A stretch of 64,000 nt of DNA from Pachysolen tannophilus NRRL Y-2460. Lineage: Eukaryota; Ascomycota; Pichiomycetes; Alaninales; Pachysolenaceae. The notes under the pieces were generated by a model. It was not told the origin of the DNA, ran no database searches, and saw nothing but the letters and a program-made list of their open reading frames with translations. Positions 52,179 to 62,478 of the stretch are shown piece after piece. Where the stretch lies: assembly GCA_001661245.1 (NCBI GenBank), contig KV454012.1, positions 150,684 through 214,683 of the forward strand, read 5' to 3'. Within the stretch, counting starts at the first letter, position 1. Every line of letters begins with the position of its first letter. The position numbers and the translations under genes were made by a program.

Positions 52179-53138
52179 TTAAACACTGATTGGCTCTGAA
52201 ACTGGAGTCTCTGTTACTGGTGAGGTTGCATCCTGTGGGGTATTTTCACCAACGGTACGGCCAGAATGAACAGATGAATGGTAACTAAGATCTTTTGGTA
52301 AGACTTCTTTTTCAACAATATTGGTTGGAAGAACTAAAGAAACATCTTCATCATCCTTTTTAACTAAAACAGTATGAACTAATGGAATAAATCCAAACAA
52401 TACTACATCCAATATACCGTAGAAGACAGCCTCTGAATCTGGTTGAATTACGTTACCACCTTCACAAAGACCCCATGAAACAAGATAACCAATCCAAACA
52501 ACACCGGAGAATAATGTAAGAAATATTGTCCTAGCTGGAGCATCTGTAATCATAATTTGTCTATGACAAATTATACCAATACACAGGAAAGCTGCAGTTA
52601 CTGCAAAGACAAAATAACCCCATTTATAAGTCGATTTGATAAGTGCACCAATCAACAAAGCTAAGATAAATATTTCAGAAAGTAAAATTTGTGTAAAAAA
52701 ATTTCCTAAAAATGAAAGATCAATTTGAATAGGAGAAGTATGAGAAACAGATTCAAATGTGAACAAAAGACTTGGCCAAGCTAAAAACCAACCAATGTAT
52801 CTGGCATAGAAGATTTGTCTCTTACCTGGTGTCTCTGAAGAGTCACTAACTTTATCATTGTTAAATTCAGCTTGGATTCCTGTCCAACCCAAATCTGAAG
52901 CCAATGCAAAATAAGTATAAAACAACGCAAGAGTGGCTAATAATGGAGCAAAATGCAATATTTTCTTCTTTTGCCATAATGGAGCAGTCAAATGAAATAA
53001 GACGAAGAATCCGAACAAAGAAAATGCTGCCCATAACCATGAACTACCATGAGATGTCAAATGAATATCAACACCAGTTGGTTCGTTAATAGAAACAGCT
53101 TGATTACCAGCTTTAATAACACCGCTTATTGAAGACAT
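52179..53138 (-). CDS. Mrh1/Yro2/Hsp30-family opsin-like membrane protein, copy 1
   Basis: This seven-helix protein related to microbial rhodopsins has 319 residues. Motifs: LTSHGSSWLWAAFSLFGFFV (helix 1), RQIFYARYIGWFLAWPSLLF (helix 3, ARYIGW), CEGGNVIQPDSEAVFYGILD and VVLFGFIPL (helix 7). The retinal-binding lysine expected about 3 residues after ILDV is replaced, so no Schiff base can form. In yeast these proteins sit in the plasma membrane, and Hsp30 is a stress-induced modulator of Pma1. The C-terminal tail is Pro/Thr/Ser-rich. A second copy lies at 54728 on the same strand. Confidence 0.9.
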   Translation of the reverse strand: MSSISGVIKAGNQAVSINEPTGVDIHLTSHGSSWLWAAFSLFGFFVLFHLTAPLWQKKKILHFAPLLATLALFYTYFALASDLGWTGIQAEFNNDKVSDSSETPGKRQIFYARYIGWFLAWPSLLFTFESVSHTSPIQIDLSFLGNFFTQILLSEIFILALLIGALIKSTYKWGYFVFAVTAAFLCIGIICHRQIMITDAPARTIFLTLFSGVVWIGYLVSWGLCEGGNVIQPDSEAVFYGILDVVLFGFIPLVHTVLVKKDDEDVSLVLPTNIVEKEVLPKDLSYHSSVHSGRTVGENTPQDATSPVTETPVSEPISV

Positions 53139-54727
53139 TTTATCAATATACTAATTATGTTTTACTAAACTTCTTTAAGAATAATTTAGTGAAAAAATAT
53201 TAATTATAATAACTTATAAAATGAAAAATTAAGAGAAATTTACGAGGTTTAAGTATCATTTCCAAGAGGTACTTAACTTTATAATCATGCTTTCCAGGAA
53301 TCGAAAGAGTTCTGCTAAGTTAAGAATCTAAATTGCCGAACACAGTTTAAAAGAATAAAAATGAAAGAAAAAAGAAATAAGAAAATAAAAAAAAAAAAAA
53401 AAAAAAAAAAAAAATAACGGATTAAGCGGTGTTCTGTATTCCATATAATAATGATAATGTTTGTATGTAATGACATGGACGGAACAAGGTAAAGGTCAAC
53501 AAAAACACTTAGTTTACCAAGTTAGGATAAAATCACTTGATTTACAGCTTATTTTGTTGTAAAATTGTAAGCATAATTAAATGTGAAATTGATGATCATT
53601 CCGGCAAAGGACGCAAATTTTTATAAAACTTACTTTCTAGTTTTTTCTATTTTATTTCTCATGTCGCTATTTTTTAGTCCATATAGTCATTTCAAAGACT
53701 AACATATTTCTATAGTTTTCTTGTTTATGACGTAGAATATCTCTGACTAATGAATCCATTATTCCACCACATTCCGAATCTCTTTATTGGACAATTATTT
53801 TTACTTTTATCTATCTATCACGACCAGTACAGTTTTACAATCTTACTAATTATTACATTTCCTCGATGCAAAAAAAATAATGGGAAGTGTAGTTTACAAG
53901 GATTCTTTTGAAAAAAAATTGCACCCAAAGCTGTAATGGGTTTAATAATAATACTTAATCCATGGCCTGAAATAAACTGAAGGATTGTGCTGTGAAGGAT
54001 GAATTATTACGTTTCTATCTCATCATATGGTTTTTAAAACGCATCGGCCGGAAATCCCGTATAGTTAAATTACTTGCATGTAAGATCTATAATTTTCCTT
54101 TTTGGGAAACACTTACTTGCATCTGTAGGATATGGTAAATAATCGAAGCGCAAAATCATCACCTTTATAGAATACTATTATCTTGATAATTTGATAAATT
54201 GTTAATTTTTCAGTTATTATTGAGGATCTTCGTTTATAAATTGAAAATTGATATTCCAAATTGTAGTAAGGTAGTTTTGCAGCCTTACTCTTCAAGCCTT
54301 ACACATTTGAGCCTTACACATTTGAGCCTTACACTGTATAATGTTTAAAAAGAAAGAAAGAAATTTAAAACCCATATTTCATGTATTCCATTCTCTGATA
54401 CTCATTCAGTCTACAAATTCATTTTATCTATAGTAAAATTAGTTATTAAATATATATATACTCATATCAAATTGATTAATTGAATTCTCAAAAAAAAAAG
54501 AATATTCAAATGGTGAACAAAGTAAAATAAAAAAAAAGATTAAAACTTGTCACCAAAATATTTTTAACTCATAATTAATTAATTATTAAAAAGGTAAAAA
54601 AAAAAAAATTACTGTTCCTTAAAACAACGTTCACACATTATATCATGAAAAAAAAGCACTTAAAACATTAAATTGACAAAATAAAAAAGCTCACTCAAAA
54701 TAACAGTGAAGATGCTAATTCGTTTGT
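53139..54727. promoter_or_regulatory. 1.6-kb spacer between tandem opsin-like genes
   Basis: Likely a long promoter for copy 1. It contains a very long A-run (about 53389-53414), four copies of a 15-bp AGCCTTAC repeat at 54281-54338 and AT-rich sequence. The 60-residue frame at 54113-54295 overlaps the repeats and is not credible. No gene seen. Confidence 0.55.
54281..54338. repeat. AGCCTTACACATTTG tandem repeat (4 copies)
   Basis: Copies start at 54281, 54295, 54310 and 54325. The second and third are identical 15-mers, the first and last diverge. It lies about 1.15 kb upstream of opsin-like copy 1. Confidence 0.85.
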
Positions 54728-55657
54728 TTAAACTTGTTCAGCAACTTCATTACCGTCTTGGGTTTCCAGTTGAACTGCAGTTTCACCTGATTGTCTTGCT
54801 GCAGGAGCTTCTTCTTTCTTACCTTCTGGAGCTTCAGATGCAGCTTCTGGGTAAGTCAATTGATCATCTGTCTTTTCATTTAAAAACGATAAAGCTAATG
54901 GAACAAAACCAAATAATAAGACATCCAAGACACCGTAGAAAGCAGCTTCTGAATCAACTTGGATGACATTACCACCTTCTGATAAACCCCAACAGATAGG
55001 ATATAAGATCCATAACAATGTGATAAAACTGAAAACAAGAACGTATTTAATTGGGGTTTTCAATTCAACCAAGAATCTATTGAAAATGATACCAATAGCA
55101 AATAATTGAGCAGCAACTGCAAAAGTAAAGTAACCCCATTTATAAGTGGATTTGATTAAAATACCAATCAATAGACCTAAAACATAAATCTCAGTAGAAC
55201 CAATTTCTAAGGCCAATGATGATAAGGTCTTTAAATTATATTCCAAGTTACCCTGGTGAGCAACCAATTCTAAAGCATATAAAACACCAGGCCATGATAA
55301 GAACCAACCAATATATCTTGCATAGAATACTTGTCTAATACCTGGGGTTTCGGATTGATCTGAAGTAGTTACATGGTTAAATTCAGCTTCAATAGCTGTC
55401 CAACCTAAATTCGAAGCCATTGTGAAATAAACGTAAAACATAACAGAAGAGGCAATCAAAGGACCAACATGACTTAACTTCTTGGTCTTTCTAATTGGGA
55501 ACATCACAGCATGATATAATGCCAAGACACCAAAGACAGAGAAAGCAGCCCAGTACCAATCGGAACCGTGGCTTGTTAATCTGAAATCAACATCGGTGGC
55601 AGGATTAATGCTAACCGCTTGGTTACTCTTTTGAACTAATTCTGAAATAGCGACCAT
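54728..55657 (-). CDS. Mrh1/Yro2/Hsp30-family opsin-like membrane protein, copy 2
   Basis: This protein of 309 residues is paralogous to the gene at 52179 along its length: LTSHGSDWYWAAFSVFGVLA, RQVFYARYIGWFLSWPGVLY, STYKWGYFTFAVAAQ and SEGGNVIQVDSEAAFYGVLD, then LLFGFVPL. The retinal lysine is missing here too. The tail is Glu/Ala-rich. Codon use is strongly biased (GGT, TTG, AAG), hinting at higher expression than copy 1. It may be the Mrh1/Yro2-like form, with copy 1 the more divergent one. Divergent from the Rec114-like gene, with a 1046-bp spacer. Confidence 0.92.
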   Translation of the reverse strand: MVAISELVQKSNQAVSINPATDVDFRLTSHGSDWYWAAFSVFGVLALYHAVMFPIRKTKKLSHVGPLIASSVMFYVYFTMASNLGWTAIEAEFNHVTTSDQSETPGIRQVFYARYIGWFLSWPGVLYALELVAHQGNLEYNLKTLSSLALEIGSTEIYVLGLLIGILIKSTYKWGYFTFAVAAQLFAIGIIFNRFLVELKTPIKYVLVFSFITLLWILYPICWGLSEGGNVIQVDSEAAFYGVLDVLLFGFVPLALSFLNEKTDDQLTYPEAASEAPEGKKEEAPAARQSGETAVQLETQDGNEVAEQV

Positions 55658-56703
55658 ATCTAATTTCTAATATCTAATTTCTAATTTTTTAGTTTTCTAT
55701 TTTAAAAACTTGATCTAATTATTATTAATATAGATATAAATTTTATCAATATTCAAATATTAATGATATTTATAAAATAATAAAAAATAAAAAAAATAAA
55801 CCTAAATTCAAACGAAAGATGAAGCTACTTAAATATCATTTTCTCAACTTTAGCATTATTAATTCTAAACCATTCTAAACCATTCAAAATCGTGTTGATC
55901 ATCAAAAATACCAAAAACAAAACCGGGTTCCAGCGGTTGACCCTGCAGGAATATGTAGTTTATGTATAATATGTACGAGAATTACTGACAGGGACAAGCC
56001 GCGCGATGCGTTTTTTTTTTTTTTTTTTATTTTTTTTTTCTAAGTCTTTTTTAACAGTTTAACAACTAAAGAAAAAGAATTTCTGGAATTTTTTACGCAC
56101 CAAAAGGGGAAACTTTTTTTTTAAAGTTTGAGCCAAAAATTTAAAAGAAAACTAACCCGTCGGACTAATGACCTCATTATCTTTGAATTTAGTACTAATT
56201 ACCTCACTATTTGAAACATAATGCACTCATTAATTCCTGTAATTTCTAATGTTCTAAAGTTGCCTCACGTATTAGTAACATGGTGCGATTTGGTTCCGTT
56301 AATCAATCGCCGTTAATATTCTTGGAACACTCTAGAAAATTTTTACTCTTTATAAAATGGCAGAATACTCTGGAAAAATCTAGGGCAAAAAGATCCGCGT
56401 AGTAATTTTAATTTTAGTTTCAAAACTAATAATTTTTATTTTTGTACGTGTACGTACGGTTAAACTTAAGTAGAAGAGAAATAAAAAAAAAGCGTGATCT
56501 CTTGTCTCATCTATCCTGGAATAAACTCCGCACAATCCGAGATCCAGATTTTCGTAACAAAGGGGGAAACAAGGTGTACGACAAAAGACTAAACTAACTG
56601 TAAAGATTAAGTTAAGTAATTAAATTAATTAATTTAATTAATATTATTAATTTAATTTAGTTTCATTTGATTTACTAATCAATCAAGGTAGGATTGCTTT
56701 AAC
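55658..56703. promoter_or_regulatory. Divergent promoter, opsin-like copy 2 / Rec114-like gene
   Basis: Contains CATTCTAAAC repeats (about 55850-55885), long T-runs (56010-56040), and an imperfect direct repeat (13/15) at 56325-56339 and 56363-56377 with TATAAAA between. The repeat units carry GAA/TTC-type half-sites (CTCTAGAAAA), which might be heat-shock-like elements. Inverted TTAATTAATT-type sequence lies near 56621-56655. Confidence 0.5.
56325..56377. promoter_or_regulatory. GAACACTCTAGAAAA / GAATACTCTGGAAAA direct repeat with TATA between
   Basis: Two 15-bp units, 13 matches, 38 bp apart. The GAA-N-CTC-N-GAA layout is loosely like a heat-shock element. Hsp30/Mrh1 relatives are stress genes, but no site has been shown. 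Confidence 0.3.
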
Positions 56704-58044
56704 ATGATCAGCTATGGTTTGACCAATAATAATAACAATGGCGTCGAATCAGTTCAAGTTCGAAAATTTTCTTCGTCTAAGGAGTCAATTCCAACCGCGC
56801 TTTATGGCGATAATTTGTCAATTTTGAATTCCACAAAATCCTACAACAGTAATAATAATAATACTTGGAATCATTTCCCTTATAAAAACTCAATCTCGAT
56901 CAATTTTATTCCATTACAAAATGCTTTTGGATCCAATGGCGCTTTAAGCGCCATTGGTATCATGGATAATTTACCCCATGTTCCAAATTGTAAGATAAAA
57001 ATTTTATGGAAAACCACTGTTTTGGTTTGTATTACCCTCACGACTTTATTCATTTAATTTTATGATATAAAGATAATTAATTGATCTTTTTAACTAACCG
57101 ATATAACGCGCGTATACTAATTAAATTACCTGCAGGAAGATATAAACGTTCCTGAATTGTACGCAAAGTTTAAAGCTTTGAATAACGATAATTCACCTCC
57201 TTGTATTGCTGTCTGCAAGTGTCCATCAATCGGATTCAAATATTTACATAATAGTTTAAATAATGATGGTTCCACAACGCCAACACCCACAACACCAACG
57301 GTTAGAAGGTTTCAATTGAGTTTCCCTAATAAGGCTGAATATTCTAAATGTGTCTTAGCATTTAAGAAAAATAATTTCTTAGTTAAGGAAGTTCCGGAGA
57401 ATAATGGATTTTGTTCTCAACAACAAAATTTTAATGAATCTTACCAACAAATGACGACAACTATGTCAACAATGTCTCAAAATCCGCCACAATCACAATC
57501 TCAATGGCAAATTTTCGATCCTAATAATAATAATCAATCACAAGAAGAAGATCTTTTAATTAGTCAATGGTTACATAATAGATATGGCGGACCAGATACG
57601 GACCAAATTCAAAATTCACGTAACCAAAGATTTAAAATTAACTGTCCGATCGATATGTCCCGACAATTACAACTGCCGTTACAACTGCCATTACAACTGC
57701 CCTTACCAAATTCTGCACCTATTGCTGCTGATCTTGCTGCGGCATCTGTGCCTGTCCCCGCTGCCCCCGCTGCCCCCGCCGTACCCCAACTTCCTATTGA
57801 TCTGGAGGTTTCGGAGGTCTCGGAAGTTCCAACTACAACCCCAGCAGCAATAAATAACGTCAAAGTAAATGCTATTTCAACAGAACTTAGCCCACAAAAA
57901 AGAAGAAAATTAGATGACACGAAAATTAATTTTAATGATGAAAAAGAATTAGAAAATTATATATTGGAAACATTGAAAAATGAAGAATTTGTTTTATTTC
58001 TGAAAAAAATTGATGCAATTGTGCTTAAAATGACAAGAAACTAA
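56704..58044 (+). CDS. Rec114-like candidate (meiotic recombination), spliced
   Basis: Proposed exons are 56704-57024 and 57136-58044, giving 409 residues. The donor is GTTTGT (unusual), the branch TACTAAT and the acceptor CTGCAG; frame is kept (TTVL/EDINVPELYAKF). Without it the second frame has no ATG. The N-terminal half could be a PH-like domain: TWNHFPYKNSISINFIPL (a W-x-H motif as in Rec114), then IKILWKTTV, CIAVCKCPSIGFKYL and VRRFQLSFPNKAEYSKCVLA. A long Gln/Pro/Ala-rich linker follows, then a short helix ending FVLFLKKIDAIVLKM, in the position where Rec114 binds Mei4. These features suggest Rec114, but each is weak, and I hold this loosely. Confidence 0.45.
57025..57135 (+). other. 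Proposed intron of Rec114-like gene
   Basis: 111 nt. GTTTGT donor, TACTAAT branch close to a CTGCAG acceptor. Phase 0. An upstream ACTAAC is an alternative branch. Confidence 0.6.
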
Positions 58045-58113
58045 AATAAATTAAACTAATGAAATTTTTTTTTATATATGTATAAATAAATAATAAATAT
58101 CAATATCAATAAT

Positions 58114-59892
58114 TTAAATTAAAGATAAAACTGCAACACTTTCAACATGATGTGTTTGAGGGAAAAAATCAAATCCTCTAATACTTTCAATTTTATAATT
58201 TTTACCAGTATCGGTTTTTTTAATGAAAAATTCTAAATCTCTTGCTTGGGAATGAACATTACAACTAATATAAATAATTTTTGTTGGATTAAATGCAGCC
58301 AATTGTTTCAAGAAAACTTCATCACATCCTTTTCTTGGAGGATCCAAGATTATTGAAGTTTTATCGTTTGGTAATTTGATATCTGCAAAGATCTTTTCTG
58401 CTTTACCAACAATGAATTCACAATTTTCTACACCGTTCAATTTGGCATTATGTTCTGCAAATTTAACACTATCAGCACTAATTTCCACTCCAATTACTTT
58501 TTTAACTGCTTTAGAAGAAGTAATACTGAATAAGCCTGAACCACAATAAGCATCAATAAGATAATTTTCCTCAGTATTATCCAATTTTAAATTTTGTTGA
58601 ACATAACTTACAATTTTTGGTAAAATCGAATTATTGTTTTGGAAAAATTCACCAGCGGAAAATTCAAATTTGAATCCACAAACTATTTCTCTAACAATTT
58701 GTCTTGTGTTTGTTACACAAGTCTTTATTTTCACATCACCATGTTCTTCATCTATTTCTTCTATTTTAGAAACCTGTGCTGTTTCTGGATCCCTTGAACC
58801 TTCTTCTTCTTCTTCTTTATCTTCTATTGATTCTTTCTTTAACTTTGTGTTTTCTCTTAAAAGTATAGTTGCACCTTTCTTATACTTATTAAATTCCTTC
58901 ATGAATTTCCCTCTTTCATTTGCCATACCTTTGTTTATAATGGTGGTTCCGATAACACATTCTTCAATATCTATGATTCCTCCAGTTTTAATACCATCCA
59001 TAACTCTCCATTGTGGTCTACCTTTTGCACCGAAACCTAAGTTTGGCCTTTGGAAAAATTCAGGTTTATGTTTTGGCATATCAAAATGCGGAGTCAACTT
59101 GGTTCTATAACCGTATTGTAAAGGAGAAGAAATGGTTTCATCTATTTCTGGTAATAAAAATGACTGGTTTAATTCTGGAGCAAAATTTTTATATGCATTT
59201 TCAATTGTTTGTTTTTTAAAAAATAATTGTTGTTCATAATCAATAGTTTGAAATTGACAACCAGAACAAATTCCAAAATATTTACACCTTATTAGATCAT
59301 CATTTCTAAACTTGGAACTTTGAGTAATTTTAATCAAATCACTTTCAACATAAAGAGGATGAGACTTGAAAACCTTGATAGAAACTACATCACCAGGTAT
59401 ACCAAACGGCACAATAGCAATTTGCTTTTTCTGTATAGGGTCTTCTGGATTATCAATAATAGCTAAACCATCTCCATTTGAAGTAAATTTCAAGATTTCA
59501 ACGTTATCAACAACTCTATGATATATTTCCATAGGTATTTCTTCATTTAATAACAGGTTCACTGGGTTTGTTATTTGATCTTCAGTTAAATTTTTTTCCT
59601 TTAGCAACTCTTGAATTTCAAGAATCAAAACTCCCAGCGGCGACGTTGATTCAACTGCCTTTTGTTTATATTTTCTCCTTTTAGTCTTTGGATGTTTCTT
59701 AATAATAGCAGCAACTGAAACATCAGTTGCAGCAGCAACATCAGTTGAAGCAGCATCAGTGGGAGGTAAAGAAGCAACAGAGCTGGAACTTTGAGGTTCC
59801 AGCTCCAGATCTACCTCTGATATATGCCTCTTGTACTGTTTTTTACTGTCTTCAACCTTCTGTTGTTGCTGAATCAAGGCTCCTGAAGGCAT
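58114..59892 (-). CDS. TRM2: tRNA (uracil-5-)-methyltransferase Trm2
   Basis: This AdoMet-dependent enzyme makes m5U54 in the T loop of tRNA. It has 592 residues. The variable Lys-rich N-terminus (nuclear-signal-like KRRKYKQK) is followed by a TRAM-like domain (about 120-210) and a Cys-rich segment, CKYFGICSGC. Then come LIDAYCGSGLFS (AdoMet motif I), ILDPPRKGCDE (motif IV), IIYISCN with nucleophile C544, and FPQTHHVESVAVL with the catalytic Glu near 584. The C-terminal domain is complete. Length and motif order fit yeast Trm2 (639). An acidic insert (near 370) is low complexity. Confidence 0.95.
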   Translation of the reverse strand: MPSGALIQQQQKVEDSKKQYKRHISEVDLELEPQSSSSVASLPPTDAASTDVAAATDVSVAAIIKKHPKTKRRKYKQKAVESTSPLGVLILEIQELLKEKNLTEDQITNPVNLLLNEEIPMEIYHRVVDNVEILKFTSNGDGLAIIDNPEDPIQKKQIAIVPFGIPGDVVSIKVFKSHPLYVESDLIKITQSSKFRNDDLIRCKYFGICSGCQFQTIDYEQQLFFKKQTIENAYKNFAPELNQSFLLPEIDETISSPLQYGYRTKLTPHFDMPKHKPEFFQRPNLGFGAKGRPQWRVMDGIKTGGIIDIEECVIGTTIINKGMANERGKFMKEFNKYKKGATILLRENTKLKKESIEDKEEEEEGSRDPETAQVSKIEEIDEEHGDVKIKTCVTNTRQIVREIVCGFKFEFSAGEFFQNNNSILPKIVSYVQQNLKLDNTEENYLIDAYCGSGLFSITSSKAVKKVIGVEISADSVKFAEHNAKLNGVENCEFIVGKAEKIFADIKLPNDKTSIILDPPRKGCDEVFLKQLAAFNPTKIIYISCNVHSQARDLEFFIKKTDTGKNYKIESIRGFDFFPQTHHVESVAVLSLI

Positions 59893-60274
59893 AACTAGCT
59901 ATCTATGGTTTATAAAGTCAATCAAAACGTACTTTCATTTCACTTCATTTCACTTATCTAGAAGAGATGAGATTGAAAAATTTTTCAGATACAAAATATG
60001 GTCGTGCTCCCAAAACACAATTTGCAAAGTAACAAGTTAAAAACTATACAATTGTAATACTCTTGAATTGAAAGATGTCAAAGTAACAAGCAATAAAGGA
60101 AAGGAAAGGAAAGGAAGAGAAAGAAGAAGAAGCAAGTAGCGATAAACGATAGAAAAGTTTGAATGTATATAGGTATGCCGAAAACACAAAAACATGGAAC
60201 ATAAAATATAAGAAGCAATGAAAACAAAAAAAAAAAAAAATTATTAGAAAAAGCATCATCATTACACCTAATGC
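59893..60274. other. Spacer, TRM2 promoter / RHO4 3' region
   Basis: Repeats TTTCACTTCA (about 59930-59952) near the TRM2 start and AAAGGAAAGG (about 60096-60115). The Phe-rich frames here are shadows of these repeats. Confidence 0.6.
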
Positions 60275-61294
60275 CTATAATATAGTACATTTTAATTTTC
60301 TTGATCTTTTTTTTTCGAATGGGCCAACGAAACTCGAACCACCATTTAAATAGTCATTGTTTGATGATAGGAAATTTGAATCTTTAGAATATAAATTTTC
60401 AGTATTATCATCATCATCTTCGTTATTATAAGTTGTATGTTTAAGAGGCATTAATGACATTCTACTTTTTCTATTTTTTTTAGCTTTTAATTCCATTTCT
60501 TTTTCTTTTAATTGTTTTTCCTTCATTGCTATTGTTAAAGCTATATTGAAGACATTAGCAACATTTTTCATAGTCTTTGCTGAACATCTTAAATGAGCGG
60601 AACATTGAATATTTTTGGCAACATCTAATGAACAAGCTTTAATTTCTGAAGATCTTTTTAAATCACTTTTTGTACCAACCAATACAATTGGTATTCCTGG
60701 ACAAAAATGAGTTACTTCTGGGTACCATATATCTCTAACATTATGTAAAGAACTCATACTATCAACACTATAACAAATTAATAGTACATCTACATCAGGA
60801 TATGATAAAGGTCTTAATCTATCATATTCTTCTTGTCCTGCAGTATCCCATAAACTCAATTCAACTCTTTCATTATTAGGACTAATTAATTCTGTAACAT
60901 AATTTTCAAAAATTGTTGGAACATAAAGTTCAGGAAATTTTCCCTGGGTATAACTAACCAATAAACATGTTTTACCACAACCACCATCACCAACTACTAC
61001 TATCTTAACACTATGGTGAGGTTTTTTAAAAGATTTGGAATCTTTAACCAATTTAAACTGTGGAATATCAACAGAATGTCCATTACTGATACCATTATTA
61101 CTGGAAGTAATCTTACCATCTCCATTTACTTTAGTAGAATCAACTATATGCGATAACCTTTCATTTCTGCGTTGCAACAGCAGCTGGTTTCTAGCCTCTT
61201 CCTCATAGGGATTCAACAGCAAATTTCTCTCTCTATCTTTTCTCTGATCGGTATTATTGTTACCATGATTTTTCGAATGACGTTTAGAACTCAT
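60275..61294 (-). CDS. RHO4: Rho4-type small GTPase
   Basis: This Rho-family GTPase regulates cell polarity and septum/cell integrity. I start at the ATG at 61294 (339 residues); the frame upstream has only a TTG. A charged N-terminal extension of about 90 residues precedes the G domain: P-loop VVGDGGCGKTC (102-110), effector FPELYVPTIFENYV, DTAGQEEYDRLRPLSYP (150-166), TKSD (208-211) and CSAK (237-240). The C-terminal region is Lys-rich and acidic, ending in the CaaX box CTIL (geranylgeranylation expected). Long N- and C-terminal extensions, and PHHSVKIVVVGDGGCGKT, fit Rho4 and not Rho1, Rho3 or Cdc42. Confidence 0.92.
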   Translation of the reverse strand: MSSKRHSKNHGNNNTDQRKDRERNLLLNPYEEEARNQLLLQRRNERLSHIVDSTKVNGDGKITSSNNGISNGHSVDIPQFKLVKDSKSFKKPHHSVKIVVVGDGGCGKTCLLVSYTQGKFPELYVPTIFENYVTELISPNNERVELSLWDTAGQEEYDRLRPLSYPDVDVLLICYSVDSMSSLHNVRDIWYPEVTHFCPGIPIVLVGTKSDLKRSSEIKACSLDVAKNIQCSAHLRCSAKTMKNVANVFNIALTIAMKEKQLKEKEMELKAKKNRKSRMSLMPLKHTTYNNEDDDDNTENLYSKDSNFLSSNNDYLNGGSSFVGPFEKKRSRKLKCTIL

Positions 61295-62478
61295 CTTCAA
61301 AACAAAAGAAACAAACAAACAAATAAATAAATAAAAAAAAAAATACTTTCTTTTTCTTCAGTCTCTGATTTCCAAAAAAGCTCAAGTAACACCAAGTTTC
61401 ACTCAAAATACAACACAATCAATAACTAATACTCAATCACAAGAAACAATAAAATTTAAAAAGTAATTGAAAAAGACGGACATATTGTTTATGTTTCCTA
61501 TGTTTCTATATTTACAATTTACTGCAAAAAGAAATTTTGATCCAATTGTGCACGACCTCTGGGGGGGGGTTTTTTTTTTTCCTCACTTTTTCTTTCTCTC
61601 TTTGTCTCTTTTAAACTAACAAACAAACAAGAACAAAAACGCAGCCAATTTTTTTTTTGCGCCTCCAATTAAATTATAAATATGACCAAATTAATTGAAA
61701 AGTAATCATATCTGTATATGTATATATAAATAGTTAGTAAGCCTTAAAATTTTTAGAGTCTTAGACTCGTAGAGTCGGAGTAATAGGTTGAAATTGTCAA
61801 GTTTTTAAGAAATTTAATTTTATTAAATAATTAAGCGCTCTTTAAATTTACGGTAAATTTACGGTAAATTAATTGTAAATTTATAGTAAATTTCACTTTT
61901 TACTCAAATTAAGAATTTTTTTAGTTTCAGAAAAAAGTAATAGTACCTTCGATTCTTGATTAATTATTTCAAGTTATTGTAATTGATTTCTTTAATATAT
62001 CTGTCCCTATTATTACCGCTGTTATCATTATCATCATAAATTCCTTTTTTATGGAATAAAAATAAAAGATTTTTTTTTGTTTTTTGTTTTTCTTTCTTTT
62101 TTTAACGCTGTTATCAGATCAATTTAAAAATCTATATAAACTAACCCGTATCGCTTCGGGAAAAATATCTAATTCTACACAGAATATATATAAAATACAA
62201 TACAATACATTAAAATAAAATAAATTAAAATAATTAATCGCTCTTCTAATAAAAGCGATCATTTCAATTTTTTCAACTCTATTCATTAGAGTTTTTTTTT
62301 TTTTTTAAAAAAAAAAAATAATTTCAGTTCTTTCTTTTTTTTTTTAATTTTACTTTTAATTTTATCTTTGAGTTAATTTTGAATTTTTCAATTTTCAATT
62401 CTTCAATTTTCAATTTATTTCTTTTTTGGATTTTGGGTTTTGCTCATTTAAAAAGAAAATTGAATATTAATCCTTAGA
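61295..62478. promoter_or_regulatory. Divergent promoter, RHO4 / LCB3
   Basis: 1184 bp. Features: a G9 run followed by T10 at about 61561-61580, five 11-bp TAAATTTACGG-type units at 61843-61896, and AT-rich tracts with T14/A9 at 62291-62320. No gene seen; the 63-residue minus frame at 62448-62639 is antisense to LCB3. Confidence 0.55.
61843..61896. repeat. 11-bp TAAATTTACGG tandem repeat (5 copies, phased A-tracts)
   Basis: Units start at 61843, 61854, 61865, 61876 and 61887. The first two are identical, the rest diverge at the end. The 11-bp period is near one helical turn, so the A/T tracts are in phase and the DNA may be curved. Confidence 0.8.

Noticed and set aside
52179-55657. Light-sensing rhodopsins
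   Set aside because: The lysine that binds retinal is replaced in both copies, as in yeast Hsp30, Mrh1 and Yro2.
57157-58044. Second half of the Rec114-like gene as a separate gene
   Set aside because: Its first in-frame candidate start is a TTG and the frame is open upstream to a CTGCAG acceptor, so it is better read as exon 2.
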